64,000 nt of DNA, taken from assembly GCF_016654015.1 (NCBI RefSeq), contig NZ_JAEPWM010000012.1, positions 62,001-126,000 on the forward strand, in the 5' to 3' direction. The notes under the pieces are model-generated. The model made no database searches and was not told the DNA's origin. It saw only the letters and a program-made list of their open reading frames with translations. The translations under genes and the position numbers were made by a program. Shown one piece after another: positions 27,855 to 35,583 of the stretch. Every line of letters starts with the position of its first letter. The first letter of the stretch is position 1. This DNA comes from Ramlibacter ginsenosidimutans. GTDB taxonomy: Bacteria; Pseudomonadota; Gammaproteobacteria; Burkholderiales; Burkholderiaceae_C.

Positions 27855-28079
27855 ATGGAGCTCAAGACTGCAAGGCTCACGATCCTGATCGACCCGGGGA
27901 AGAAAGAGGCGTTCGAGACGCTCTGCCGCACGCAGGACATGACGCCCTCCCAGGTGGTCCGGCGCCTCATCCGGGAATTCATGGACCAGGAGGCACCACA
28001 GGTGCCGGCTCGCCGTGCCGCCGCCAAGGCTGCGAAGGCCACGCCGCGCAAGGCGACGCCCGCGCGCAAGACGCGCTAG
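27855..28079 (+). CDS. small ribbon-helix-helix protein, paralogue 2 with Lys/Ala-rich tail
   Basis: This 74-residue protein has the same RHH core as its upstream paralogue (ARLTILID, then KKEAFETLCRTQDMTPSQV and VRRLIREFM). It also has a C-terminal tail of about 25 residues with repeated Ala-Lys-Ala/Thr-Pro units (AAAKAAKATPRKATPARK) that resembles histone-H1-like bacterial DNA-compacting tails. It starts 58 bases after paralogue 1; an AT-rich segment (AATTACAATCCGATTAACAT) in between may hold its own promoter. A tandem duplication with one tailed copy is the simplest reading. It converges with the SDR gene. Confidence 0.7.
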   Translation: MELKTARLTILIDPGKKEAFETLCRTQDMTPSQVVRRLIREFMDQEAPQVPARRAAAKAAKATPRKATPARKTR

Positions 28080-28089
28080 CACCAGCGCC

Positions 28090-28113
28090 GCGGCAGGCGC
28101 GTTGCGCTGCCGC
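28090..28113. terminator. stem-loop between convergent RHH and SDR genes
   Basis: GCGGCAG (28090-28096) pairs with CTGCCGC (28107-28113), and CGC/GCG continues the stem inside with a G bulge and a GTT loop. It lies between two convergent genes and can serve both directions, but has no T run. Intrinsic termination is therefore only possible, not certain. Confidence 0.5.
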
Positions 28114-28121
28114 GCCGTGCG

Positions 28122-28922
28122 CTACACCGGCACCGTGTAGTTCAGCGTCATGCGGCCGCCGTCGACCACGACGATCTCGCCCGTGACATAGCTGGCTGCG
28201 TCGCTCGCGAGGTACGCCACCACGTCGGCCACTTCCCAGGGCTCGCCCAGCCGCTTCATCGGCGTGCGCATCATGATGCGCGCCTTCGCTTCCTCGCTGG
28301 TGAGCACCGCCTTGGCCGCGAGTTCGGTGGCGATGGTGCCCGGCGCCACTGCATTCACGCGCACGCCCTTGTCGGCCAGCGACAGCGCCATGACGCGCGT
28401 GAGCTGGTTGATGCCGCCCTTGCTCATGTTGTAGGTCGCGATGGTGGGGATGGTGAGCACCGCGTTCACCGAGCTCATGTTGACGATCGCACCCCGTCCC
28501 GCCTTCACCATCTCGCGCGCCACGGCCTGGCCGGCCAGGAAGGAACCCTTGAGGTTCACCCGCAGCACGGCGTCGTAGTCGGCCTCCGTGATGTCGAGGA
28601 ACTCCGCGGCCTTGAAGATGCCCGCGTTGTTGACCAGCACGTCGATGCGTCCGTGGCTCAGGATGGTCTTGGCCACCAGCGTGTCCACCTGCGCCTTGTC
28701 GCCGACGTCGCAGTGCACGAACAGCCCCTGCAATTCCTGCGCGAGCGCCTGTCCGCGCGCGTCGTCGATGTCGGCGATGACCACCTTCGCGCCCTCCCGC
28801 GCGAACCGCCGCGCGCAGGCTTCGCCGATGCCTTGCGCGGCGCCGGTCACGATGCATACGCGGCCCTGCAGGCCGAAGTTGACGCCGGTGGCAGGAGCGG
28901 GAGAGGAGGGCGCGCTGTTCAT
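28122..28922 (-). CDS. SDR-family sugar dehydrogenase/oxidoreductase
   Basis: This 266-residue classical short-chain dehydrogenase has the nucleotide motif TGAAQGIG (26-33), NNAG (98-101), a catalytic Ser around 150-151, and Tyr164-x-x-x-Lys168. Asp51/Asp53 after strand 2 favours NAD(H). It is the last gene of the ilvD-like/dgoK/dgoA operon (ATGA overlap with dgoA), so oxidation of a sugar such as D-galactose or L-arabinose to the lactone is a good guess. It could also act on a different polyol. The active-site set is complete. Confidence 0.88.
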   Translation of the reverse strand: MNSAPSSPAPATGVNFGLQGRVCIVTGAAQGIGEACARRFAREGAKVVIADIDDARGQALAQELQGLFVHCDVGDKAQVDTLVAKTILSHGRIDVLVNNAGIFKAAEFLDITEADYDAVLRVNLKGSFLAGQAVAREMVKAGRGAIVNMSSVNAVLTIPTIATYNMSKGGINQLTRVMALSLADKGVRVNAVAPGTIATELAAKAVLTSEEAKARIMMRTPMKRLGEPWEVADVVAYLASDAASYVTGEIVVVDGGRMTLNYTVPV

Positions 28923-29563
28923 GCGCGGATGGTACCCGTCCAGGCGTCGGCGAACGCCTGGGCGGAAGCAGCGATGGCGTGCGGGTCGCGGCCGGGCTGG
29001 TAGAGCGCCGAACCGATGCCGAAGCCGTTCGCGCCGGCAGCGCGGTAGGCCGCCATGCTGCTGGGCGTGATGCCGCCCACGGGCAGCAGGAGGACCTGCG
29101 GCGGGAGCACGGCCCGAATGGCTTTCACGGCGGCCGGCGGAATCATTTCCGCGGGAAAGAGCTTCAGCCCGGTCGCGCCCGCTTCGAGTGCCGCGAACGC
29201 TTCGCTCGGCGTCGCGACGCCCGGCAGGCACACGAGGCCGAGGGCTGCGGCGGCTTGCACCACGCGCGCATCGAAGTTCGGCGACACGATGAGGCGACCG
29301 CCCGCCGCGTGCACCGCCTTCACCTCCTCGGCCGAGCGCACGGTGCCCGCGCCGACCAGTGCGTTGGGATGCCGGCGCGCCATGCTGGCGATGCTGGCAA
29401 GCGGGTCCGGCGAGTTGAGCGGCACCTCGAGCAGCGCGTAGCCGCTGCGCACCAGGACATCGCCGACGGCGTCGGCTTCGTGCGGCGCGATGCCGCGCAG
29501 GATGGCGACCAGGGGCAGCGTGGACATCGCGTGCTGCCAGGTTCTCGTTGTTTCAGGGTTCAT
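28919..29563 (-). CDS. dgoA: 2-dehydro-3-deoxy-6-phosphogalactonate aldolase
   Basis: This 214-residue KDPG-aldolase-family enzyme has Glu46 in LLEVPLNSP and Schiff-base Lys134 in TGLKLFPAE. VPLNSP instead of VTLRTP is typical of the galactonate-branch enzymes, and coupling to dgoK supports that call. It makes pyruvate and glyceraldehyde-3-phosphate. Its start overlaps the dgoK stop and its stop overlaps the SDR start, both as ATGA, so three genes are translated as a chain. An internal ATG at codon 13 (MSTLPLVAILRG) is an alternative start. Confidence 0.92.
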   Translation of the reverse strand: MNPETTRTWQHAMSTLPLVAILRGIAPHEADAVGDVLVRSGYALLEVPLNSPDPLASIASMARRHPNALVGAGTVRSAEEVKAVHAAGGRLIVSPNFDARVVQAAAALGLVCLPGVATPSEAFAALEAGATGLKLFPAEMIPPAAVKAIRAVLPPQVLLLPVGGITPSSMAAYRAAGANGFGIGSALYQPGRDPHAIAASAQAFADAWTGTIRA

Positions 29564-30447
29564 GCGTTCTCCAGGGTGCGGGCCAGTGCGTGCAGGCCGC
29601 GCCAGGTCGCTTCTGCGCCAAAGCTGCGGCTGCTGCATCCCAGCTCCTGCAGCGCGAGAGCATAGCGGCGCGTCAGCGCGGCGCTCCCCACCAGCACCAG
29701 CTCGCTCGCGCCAGGCGCCGCCGCCCGCAGCTCCTCGCCGATCACCAGGCCCGAAAGATAACTGGGCATCTCCTGCGCCGGCACGCGCTCGAACAGCGCC
29801 AGCGTGCGGGCGCTGAACGCTGCGTGCAGCAGGCTGCCGCTCTCCTGTGCGTGCCGCACGCCGCGGGTGAAGGCGTCCTCGTGCAGTTCGCCGTCCTCGG
29901 CCGGCAGCGTGCGCGCGAGGATGGAGTGCTGGCGCAGCAGCGCGTAGAACTCGCCCGACATGAAGGTGGCGAAGGACTGCACGCGTGCGTCGGCCACCTC
30001 GACCCACTTGCTGTGCGTCCCGGGCAGCACGATGCGGGCGGCGCGCGCCGGCAGCAATTCCAGCGCGCCGAAGACCTGCACTTCCTCTCCGCGCATGACG
30101 TCGGGCACGCCGCGCGCCTCGCAGCTCAGGCCCGGCACCACGGCGATGCGGTCCGGTTCGATCCAGCACAACGAGCGGGCAATTTCGCCGAAGCCCGCCG
30201 GACACGCGCAGTAGGGCGCTTCGCGCCAGCCTTGCCGGCTGCCGGCCATGCCGCTCACGAGGCACAGCGCCGCAGGATCGGCGAGCCAGTCGCCGCAGGT
30301 CTCCTGCAGCACGGAGGGAAAGCCGCCGGGCGGCACGCTCAGGATGCCCCGCGGGGCCGCGCGCTCCTCCAGCACCGCGCCGTCGGGCGCGATGCGGGCG
30401 GCCCGCAGCGAAGTCGTGCCCCAGTCGACTGCGACGAGTGATCTCAT
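29560..30447 (-). CDS. dgoK: 2-dehydro-3-deoxygalactonokinase
   Basis: This 295-residue ASKHA-fold kinase phosphorylates 2-keto-3-deoxygalactonate at C6. The N-terminal phosphate-1 motif VAVDWGTTSLRA (5-16), GMAGSRQGW (66-74), and VLPGTHSKWVEV (about 139-150) are those of DgoK. It is co-translated with dgoA. There is no visible Shine-Dalgarno before the ATG: the 37-base gap after the dehydratase gene is occupied by a perfect GC palindrome and a CTCTTTTC run. The start is fixed by the canonical N-terminus. Confidence 0.93.
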   Translation of the reverse strand: MRSLVAVDWGTTSLRAARIAPDGAVLEERAAPRGILSVPPGGFPSVLQETCGDWLADPAALCLVSGMAGSRQGWREAPYCACPAGFGEIARSLCWIEPDRIAVVPGLSCEARGVPDVMRGEEVQVFGALELLPARAARIVLPGTHSKWVEVADARVQSFATFMSGEFYALLRQHSILARTLPAEDGELHEDAFTRGVRHAQESGSLLHAAFSARTLALFERVPAQEMPSYLSGLVIGEELRAAAPGASELVLVGSAALTRRYALALQELGCSSRSFGAEATWRGLHALARTLENA

Positions 30448-30456
30448 GAAAAGAGG

Positions 30457-30476
30457 GCTCCCCGCGCGCGGGGAGC
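30457..30476 (-). terminator. perfect GC palindrome with T-tract before dgoK (attenuator-like)
   Basis: GCTCCCCGCG/CGCGGGGAGC is a perfect 20-base palindrome (30457-30476). Read on the minus strand it is followed by CCCTCTTTTC and then the dgoK ATG. The form is that of an intrinsic terminator placed inside the operon, so it may lower expression of dgoK-dgoA-SDR relative to the dehydratase, or stabilise a processed 3' end. Confidence 0.6.
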
Positions 30477-30484
30477 GTGGGTTG

Positions 30485-32218
30485 CTAGTGGTTGTCGCGC
30501 GGAACGAAGGCGCCGCGCTTGCCGACCAGGAAGTCGAGGTCGACGCCCTCGTCGGCCTGCAGCACGTGGTCCACGTAGAGCTTCCAGTAGCCGGAGCTGA
30601 GCCTCGGCTCGGGCGCCTTCCATGCGGCGCGGCGGCTTGCCAGCTCCTCGTCGCTCACTTCGAGGTGGAGGCGCCGCCTGGGCACGTCCAGCTCGATCAT
30701 GTCGCCATTGCGCACGAGCGCGAGCGGGCCACCGGCGGCGGCCTCGGGCGCGGTGTGCAGCACCACGGTGCCGTACGCCGTGCCGCTCATGCGCGCATCG
30801 CTGATGCGCACCATGTCGGTGATGCCCTTGCGCAGGATCTTGGGCGGCAGCGGCATGTTGCCGACTTCGGCCATGCCAGGGTAGCCCTTGGGCCCGCAGT
30901 TCTTCAGCACCAGCACGCAGCTCTCGTCGACGTCCAGGTTCTCGTCGTCGATGCGCGCGTGGAAGTCCTCGATGTCCTCGAACACCACGGCGCGGCCGCG
31001 ATGCACCATCAGCTTGGGCGTGGCGGCGCTGGGCTTGATGACGGCGCCACGGGGCGCCAGGTTGCCGCGCAGCACCGCAATGCCGGCCTTCTCCTTGAAG
31101 GGCGCTTCCAGCGGCAGGATGACTTCCTTGTTCCAGTTCTGCGCGTCGGCGATGTTGTCGCCGACGGTCTTGCCGCTGGCAGTGAGTGCGCCGAGGTGCA
31201 GGTGCTCGCGGATCTCCTTCATCACCACCGGCAGGCCGCCGGCGTAGCAGAAGTCTTCCATCAGGTGCTGCCCCGAAGGCTGCAGGTTCACGAGGCAGGG
31301 CAGCTCGCTGCCGAGACGGTCGAAGTCCTCCATCGCCAGCTCCACGCCGATGCGGCGGGCGATCGCGATCAGGTGGATCACCGCGTTGGTCGAACCACCG
31401 ATCGCGGCCAGCGTCTTGATCGCGTTCTCGAACGCCTCGCGCGTGAGGATCTGCGACAGCTTGGTGTCGCTGTGCACCATCTCCACGATGCGGCGCCCAG
31501 CGAAGCGCGCCAGCACGTTGCGGCGCCCGTCGACCGCGGGATACGCGGCATTGCCCGGCAGCCCGACACCCAGCGCTTCGACCATGCTCGCCATCGTCGA
31601 GGCGGTGCCCATGGTCATGCAGTGGCCGTGGCTGCGGTGCATGCAGCTCTCGGCCTCGAAGAAGTCCTGCAGCTTGAGCGTGCCGGCGCGCACCTGTTCG
31701 CTCATGCTCCAGACGCCCGTGCCGGAGCCCAGCTCCTGGCCGCGCCACTTGCCGGAGAGCATCGGGCCGCCGGACACGCCGATCGTCGGCAGGTCCACGC
31801 TGGACGCGCCCATCATCAGCGACGGCGTCGTCTTGTCGCAGCCCATCAGGAGCACGACGCCGTCGATTGGATTGCCACGAATGGATTCCTCGACGTCCAT
31901 GCTCGCGAGGTTGCGGTACAGCATGGCCGTGGGCCGCAGCATCGTCTCGCCCAGCGACATCACCGGGAACTCGAGCGGAAAGCCGCCGGCCTCGTACACG
32001 CCGATCTTCACCTGTTCGGCGAGCGTGCGGAAATGCGAGTTGCACGGCGTCAGCTCGCTGAAGGTATTGCAGATGCCGATGACGGGCCTGCCGTCGAACT
32101 GGTCGTGGGGAATGCCCTTGCCCTTCAGCCAGCTGCGGTAGGCGAATCCATCACGGTCCTGCCGCCCGAACCACTGCTGGGAGCGGAGGTCTTCGGGCTT
32201 CTTTTTTGGGGGTGTCAT
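30485..32218 (-). CDS. IlvD/Edd-family sugar-acid dehydratase (L-arabinonate/D-galactonate type)
   Basis: This 577-residue iron-sulfur dehydratase has cluster cysteines in likely positions (CNTFSELTPCN, MGCDKTTPS, SCMHRSHGHCMTMGT). It also has the C-terminal SDARMSGTAYGTVVLH, a pattern I associate with sugar-acid dehydratases of the arabinonate group rather than with IlvD. Known members act on L-arabinonate, D-fuconate and D-galactonate. Being first in the operon with dgoK and dgoA, D-galactonate (giving 2-keto-3-deoxygalactonate) is the best guess. It is divergent from the 2-hydroxyacid dehydrogenase operon and shares a 65-base control region. Confidence 0.88.
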   Translation of the reverse strand: MTPPKKKPEDLRSQQWFGRQDRDGFAYRSWLKGKGIPHDQFDGRPVIGICNTFSELTPCNSHFRTLAEQVKIGVYEAGGFPLEFPVMSLGETMLRPTAMLYRNLASMDVEESIRGNPIDGVVLLMGCDKTTPSLMMGASSVDLPTIGVSGGPMLSGKWRGQELGSGTGVWSMSEQVRAGTLKLQDFFEAESCMHRSHGHCMTMGTASTMASMVEALGVGLPGNAAYPAVDGRRNVLARFAGRRIVEMVHSDTKLSQILTREAFENAIKTLAAIGGSTNAVIHLIAIARRIGVELAMEDFDRLGSELPCLVNLQPSGQHLMEDFCYAGGLPVVMKEIREHLHLGALTASGKTVGDNIADAQNWNKEVILPLEAPFKEKAGIAVLRGNLAPRGAVIKPSAATPKLMVHRGRAVVFEDIEDFHARIDDENLDVDESCVLVLKNCGPKGYPGMAEVGNMPLPPKILRKGITDMVRISDARMSGTAYGTVVLHTAPEAAAGGPLALVRNGDMIELDVPRRRLHLEVSDEELASRRAAWKAPEPRLSSGYWKLYVDHVLQADEGVDLDFLVGKRGAFVPRDNH

Positions 32219-32248
32219 AGGGTTGGTCCTGATCGAGTCCGGATCTTA

Positions 32249-32259
32249 TGGTCATACGA
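32249..32259. promoter_or_regulatory. FadR/GntR-type operator in the divergent control region
   Basis: TGGTCATACGA matches the FadR-subfamily consensus TnGTnnnACnA at every fixed base. It sits between the dehydratase operon (minus) and the dehydrogenase/transporter operon (plus). The only FadR-subfamily regulator in the window is at 37664-38407, the last gene of the plus-strand operon, so it is the natural candidate to bind here. Confidence 0.65.
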
Positions 32260-32283
32260 TTGCGCTCCCCTTACGGATAAACC

Positions 32284-33243
32284 ATGAGCGACCCCTCGCG
32301 TCCCGATGTGCTGACAGTGGCGAAGCTGCCGCCCTTCTATTTGCAGCCCCTGCAGGCGGCATTCACGGTGCACGACCGCCTGCACGAAACCGATCCGCAG
32401 GCGTTCGCGAAGATCGCCCCCCGCATCCGCGCCATCACGGGCGGCGGCGAATCCGTCGTGTCGCGCGAGCTCATGCAGCAACTGCCCGCGCTGGAAATGA
32501 TTTCGATCATGGGAGTCGGCTACGACAAGGTGGACGTGCGCGCCGCCATCGAGCGCGGCATCCCGGTGACGCACACGCCCGAGGTGCTCAACGACGAGGT
32601 GGCCGACCTGGCGCTGGCGCTGATGCTGTCGGTCGCGCGGCGCGTGCCGCACGCGGACCGGCACGTGCGCGAGAACCGCTGGGCCGAGCAGGGCAACATG
32701 CCGCTCGCGACCCGGATGTCGGGCAAGCGCCTGGGCATCGTGGGCCTGGGCCGCATCGGCAAGGCGATCGCACGGCGCGCCGAAGGCTTCGGCATGTCGA
32801 TCGCGTACACGGGCCGCACGCAGCAGCCCGGCGTTTCCTATCCGTACTACCCCTCCGCGAAAGCGCTGGCGGCGAACGTGGATTTCCTGGTCGTGATCAC
32901 GCCGGGCGGCGAAGGCACGCGGCGGATGATCGACGCGGACGTGCTGCGGGCGCTCGGCCCGAAAGGCTTCCTCGTCAACGTCGCGCGCGGCAGCGTCGTC
33001 GACGAGCGCGCGCTGATCGAAGCCTTGCAGCAGGGCGTGATCGCCGGTGCCGGCCTCGACGTGTTCGAGGACGAGCCGCGCGTGCCCGAGGCGCTGCGCG
33101 CGCTCGACAACGTCGTCCTCACGCCCCACATGGCCAGCGCGACGCACGAGACGCGCCAGGCGATGGCGGACCTCGCGCTGGCGAACCTGCAGGCGCATTT
33201 CGCCGGGCAGCCGCTCTTGAGTCCCGTTCCCGAGTGCCGCTGA
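32284..33243 (+). CDS. D-isomer-specific 2-hydroxyacid dehydrogenase (hydroxypyruvate/glyoxylate reductase-like)
   Basis: This 319-residue protein has an N-terminal substrate domain and a Rossmann NAD(P)-binding insert with GLGRIG (154-159). The catalytic triad is Arg235 (NVARGS), Glu264 (EDEP) and His282 (TPHMAS). TGR (176-178) after strand 2 suggests NADP preference. It may reduce a keto acid formed in sugar-acid breakdown. It is first in a plus-strand operon with the CUT1 importer 51 bases downstream. The substrate is not fixed by sequence; glyoxylate/hydroxypyruvate or 2-ketogluconate are possible. Confidence 0.9.
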   Translation: MSDPSRPDVLTVAKLPPFYLQPLQAAFTVHDRLHETDPQAFAKIAPRIRAITGGGESVVSRELMQQLPALEMISIMGVGYDKVDVRAAIERGIPVTHTPEVLNDEVADLALALMLSVARRVPHADRHVRENRWAEQGNMPLATRMSGKRLGIVGLGRIGKAIARRAEGFGMSIAYTGRTQQPGVSYPYYPSAKALAANVDFLVVITPGGEGTRRMIDADVLRALGPKGFLVNVARGSVVDERALIEALQQGVIAGAGLDVFEDEPRVPEALRALDNVVLTPHMASATHETRQAMADLALANLQAHFAGQPLLSPVPECR

Positions 33244-33293
33244 AGGCGCCGGCTTTCCGATTCCATCCACCACGAAGACAGGAGACGACAGGC

Positions 33294-34679
33294 ATGAAAA
33301 CGAGAATGGTTGTGGCCGCGGCAGGCATTGCCTTTGGCATGCTCGCCGGTGCGCCGGCGATGGCGCAGGAGACGCTCACCGTCTGGTGGGTCAAGGGCTT
33401 CTATCCCGCGGAAGACGCCGCCCTGTTCAACGTCATCAAGAAGTTCGAGGCCAAGCACAAGGGCGTGAAGGTCGAGCTCTCGCAGTACCCGATCCAGGAC
33501 ATGATCCCGAAGACGGTGGCCGCGCTCGACTCGGGCAATCCGCCCGACGTGGCGTACGCCGACGTCTATGACTTCCAGGTCACCGGCAAGTGGGCCAATG
33601 ACGACAAGCTGGAGGACATCAGCAGCGTCATCAGCCCGATCAGCGCGCGCTTCGAGCCGACCGCGCTGTCCACGACCTTCCTGTACGACGCGAAGGCCCA
33701 GAAGCGCGCGTACTACGCCTTCCCGCTCAAGCAGCAGACCATGCACATCCAGTACTGGAAGGACATGCTGGCCGAAGCGGGCTTCAAGGAAAGCGACATC
33801 CCGAAGGACTGGAAGGGTTACTGGAACTTCTGGTGCGAGAAGGTGCAGCCGGCCGAGCGCAAGAAGACTGGCAAGCGCATCTTCGGCATCGGCATGCCCA
33901 TGGGCGTGGATTCGAGCGACTCGTTCTACTCGTTCCTGACCTTCGCCGACGCGTACAACGTGCACATGGTGAACGACTCGGGCAAGCTGCTGGTCGACGA
34001 CCCGGCGGTGCGCCAGGGCCTGATCGGCGCGCTGACCGACTACACCAAGCCCTATACGGAAGGCTGCACCCCGCCTTCGTCCACCAGCTGGAAGGATCCG
34101 GACAACAACGTCGCCTTCCACAACAAGACGACCGTGATGACGCACAACGCGACCATTTCGATCGCCGCCAAGTGGCTGGACGACATGAACAACCCGGCGC
34201 TGACGCAGGCGCAGCGTGACGAGGCGAAGAAGAACTACACCCAGGAGATCGCCACGGCCGGCTTCCCCAACAAGCCGGACGGCAGCAAGATGAAGTACCG
34301 CACCGCCGTGAAGACGGGCGTGATCTTCAAGGAAGCCAAGCACAAGGACCTGGCCAAGAAGTTCGTGGCCTTCCTGCTGCAGGACGAGAACCTGACGCCC
34401 TACGTGGAAGGTTCCCTGGGCCGCTGGTTCCCGGTCACCAAGCACGGCCAGGCCAGCCCGTTCTGGAAGAACGACCCGCACCGTCTCGACGTGTACAACC
34501 AGTACATGAGCGGCGTGACCACCTTCGAGTTCACGAAGAACTACAAGTTCACGATCCTGAACAACGAGAACGTCTGGGCCAAGGCGATGAACCGCGTGGT
34601 GAACGAGCACGTGCCGGTGGACAAGGCGGTCGACGAGATGATCGCCCGCATCAAGACGGTCGCGGGCAGCACCGACTGA
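33294..34679 (+). CDS. CUT1 sugar ABC importer, substrate-binding protein (system A)
   Basis: This 461-residue periplasmic binding protein has a Sec signal peptide (MKTRMVVAAAGIAFGMLAGA, cut after AMA-Q at about residue 25). The extracellular solute-binding family 1 fold follows, with TVWWVKGFYPAEDAA at the mature start and NPPDVAYADVYDFQVTG. The ribosome site AGGAG lies at 33280-33284. Two permeases and an ATPase follow in order, so this is a complete importer, possibly for a sugar or sugar acid broken down by the neighbouring dgo-type genes. Confidence 0.9.
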   Translation: MKTRMVVAAAGIAFGMLAGAPAMAQETLTVWWVKGFYPAEDAALFNVIKKFEAKHKGVKVELSQYPIQDMIPKTVAALDSGNPPDVAYADVYDFQVTGKWANDDKLEDISSVISPISARFEPTALSTTFLYDAKAQKRAYYAFPLKQQTMHIQYWKDMLAEAGFKESDIPKDWKGYWNFWCEKVQPAERKKTGKRIFGIGMPMGVDSSDSFYSFLTFADAYNVHMVNDSGKLLVDDPAVRQGLIGALTDYTKPYTEGCTPPSSTSWKDPDNNVAFHNKTTVMTHNATISIAAKWLDDMNNPALTQAQRDEAKKNYTQEIATAGFPNKPDGSKMKYRTAVKTGVIFKEAKHKDLAKKFVAFLLQDENLTPYVEGSLGRWFPVTKHGQASPFWKNDPHRLDVYNQYMSGVTTFEFTKNYKFTILNNENVWAKAMNRVVNEHVPVDKAVDEMIARIKTVAGSTD

Positions 34680-34698
34680 CCCTGGGAGGCCTGGCGAC

Positions 34699-35583
34699 AT
34701 GAGCTCGATCATCGCGACTCCGACCACGACGCACGAGCTGCCGGCCCCCGCGCCGGCAGCCCGCCGATCCGCCTCCTGGGACAACTGGGGACGGGTCATG
34801 GTGGTGCCCTACCTGCTGGTGTTCGCGGTGTTCGTGCTCTACCCGGTCGGCTACGGCCTGTGGCTTGCGCGGCACCCGCAAAGCTACGTGCGGCTGTTCG
34901 CCGACCCCATCTTCTTCCGCACCGTCATCAACACGCTGGTGTTCCTCGTCGTCGCCATCAACATCAAGATGATGGTCGCACTGCTGCTCTCGGGTTTCTT
35001 CGTGCAGACCCGCTGGTGGATCAAGGTGCTGTCGGCGTTGTTCATCCTGCCGTGGGCGGTGCCCTCCATTCCGACGATCCTCTCGGTCCGGTTCATGCTG
35101 AACCCCGAGTGGGGCGTCGTCAATACGCTGATCTTCCGGCTGACCGGCATGGACGGCCCGAACTGGCTGAACGACCCGACGCTCGCGCTGTCGTTCTCCA
35201 TGCTGATGCACATCTGGAAGTCGCTGCCGTTCTGGACGCTGATCCTGGTGGCCGGACGGCTGTCGATCCCGTCGGAGCAATACGAGGCGGCAGCGGTGGA
35301 CGGAGCCAGCACCTGGCAGAAGTTCCGCTTCATCACCTGGCCCTCCATGCGCACCCTGTACCTCACGTCGACCATCCTGTCGATGATCTGGACGCTGGGC
35401 GACTTCAACAGCGTGTACCTGCTGACCGGGGGCGGTCCGGCCGACCTCACGCACGTGCTCGCGACGCTGGGCATCCGCTACCTGCGCCTCGACCAGGTCG
35501 ACCTCGCGATGGCATCCATCGTCGTCGCCATGCCGCTCGTGCTGCCGCTGGTCTACTTCATGATGAAGAGGTTGAGCAAGTGA
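34699..35583 (+). CDS. CUT1 sugar ABC importer, permease 1 (MalF-like, system A)
   Basis: This 294-residue inner-membrane protein has about six membrane helices. The permease EAA loop EQYEAAAVDGASTWQKF near residues 194-210 contacts the ATPase. A cytoplasmic Pro/Ala-rich N-terminus of about 28 residues precedes TM1. It starts 19 bases after the binding-protein gene and is followed by permease 2 with a GTGA overlap. It forms the translocation pore with permease 2. Confidence 0.92.
   Translation: MSSIIATPTTTHELPAPAPAARRSASWDNWGRVMVVPYLLVFAVFVLYPVGYGLWLARHPQSYVRLFADPIFFRTVINTLVFLVVAINIKMMVALLLSGFFVQTRWWIKVLSALFILPWAVPSIPTILSVRFMLNPEWGVVNTLIFRLTGMDGPNWLNDPTLALSFSMLMHIWKSLPFWTLILVAGRLSIPSEQYEAAAVDGASTWQKFRFITWPSMRTLYLTSTILSMIWTLGDFNSVYLLTGGGPADLTHVLATLGIRYLRLDQVDLAMASIVVAMPLVLPLVYFMMKRLSK

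Noticed and set aside
27617-28079. Toxin-antitoxin module
   Set aside because: Both small proteins are ribbon-helix-helix; neither neighbour resembles a toxin.
30485-32218. Dihydroxy-acid dehydratase ilvD for branched-chain amino acids
   Set aside because: The C-terminal SGTAYGTVVLH pattern and the dgoK-dgoA operon favour a sugar-acid substrate.
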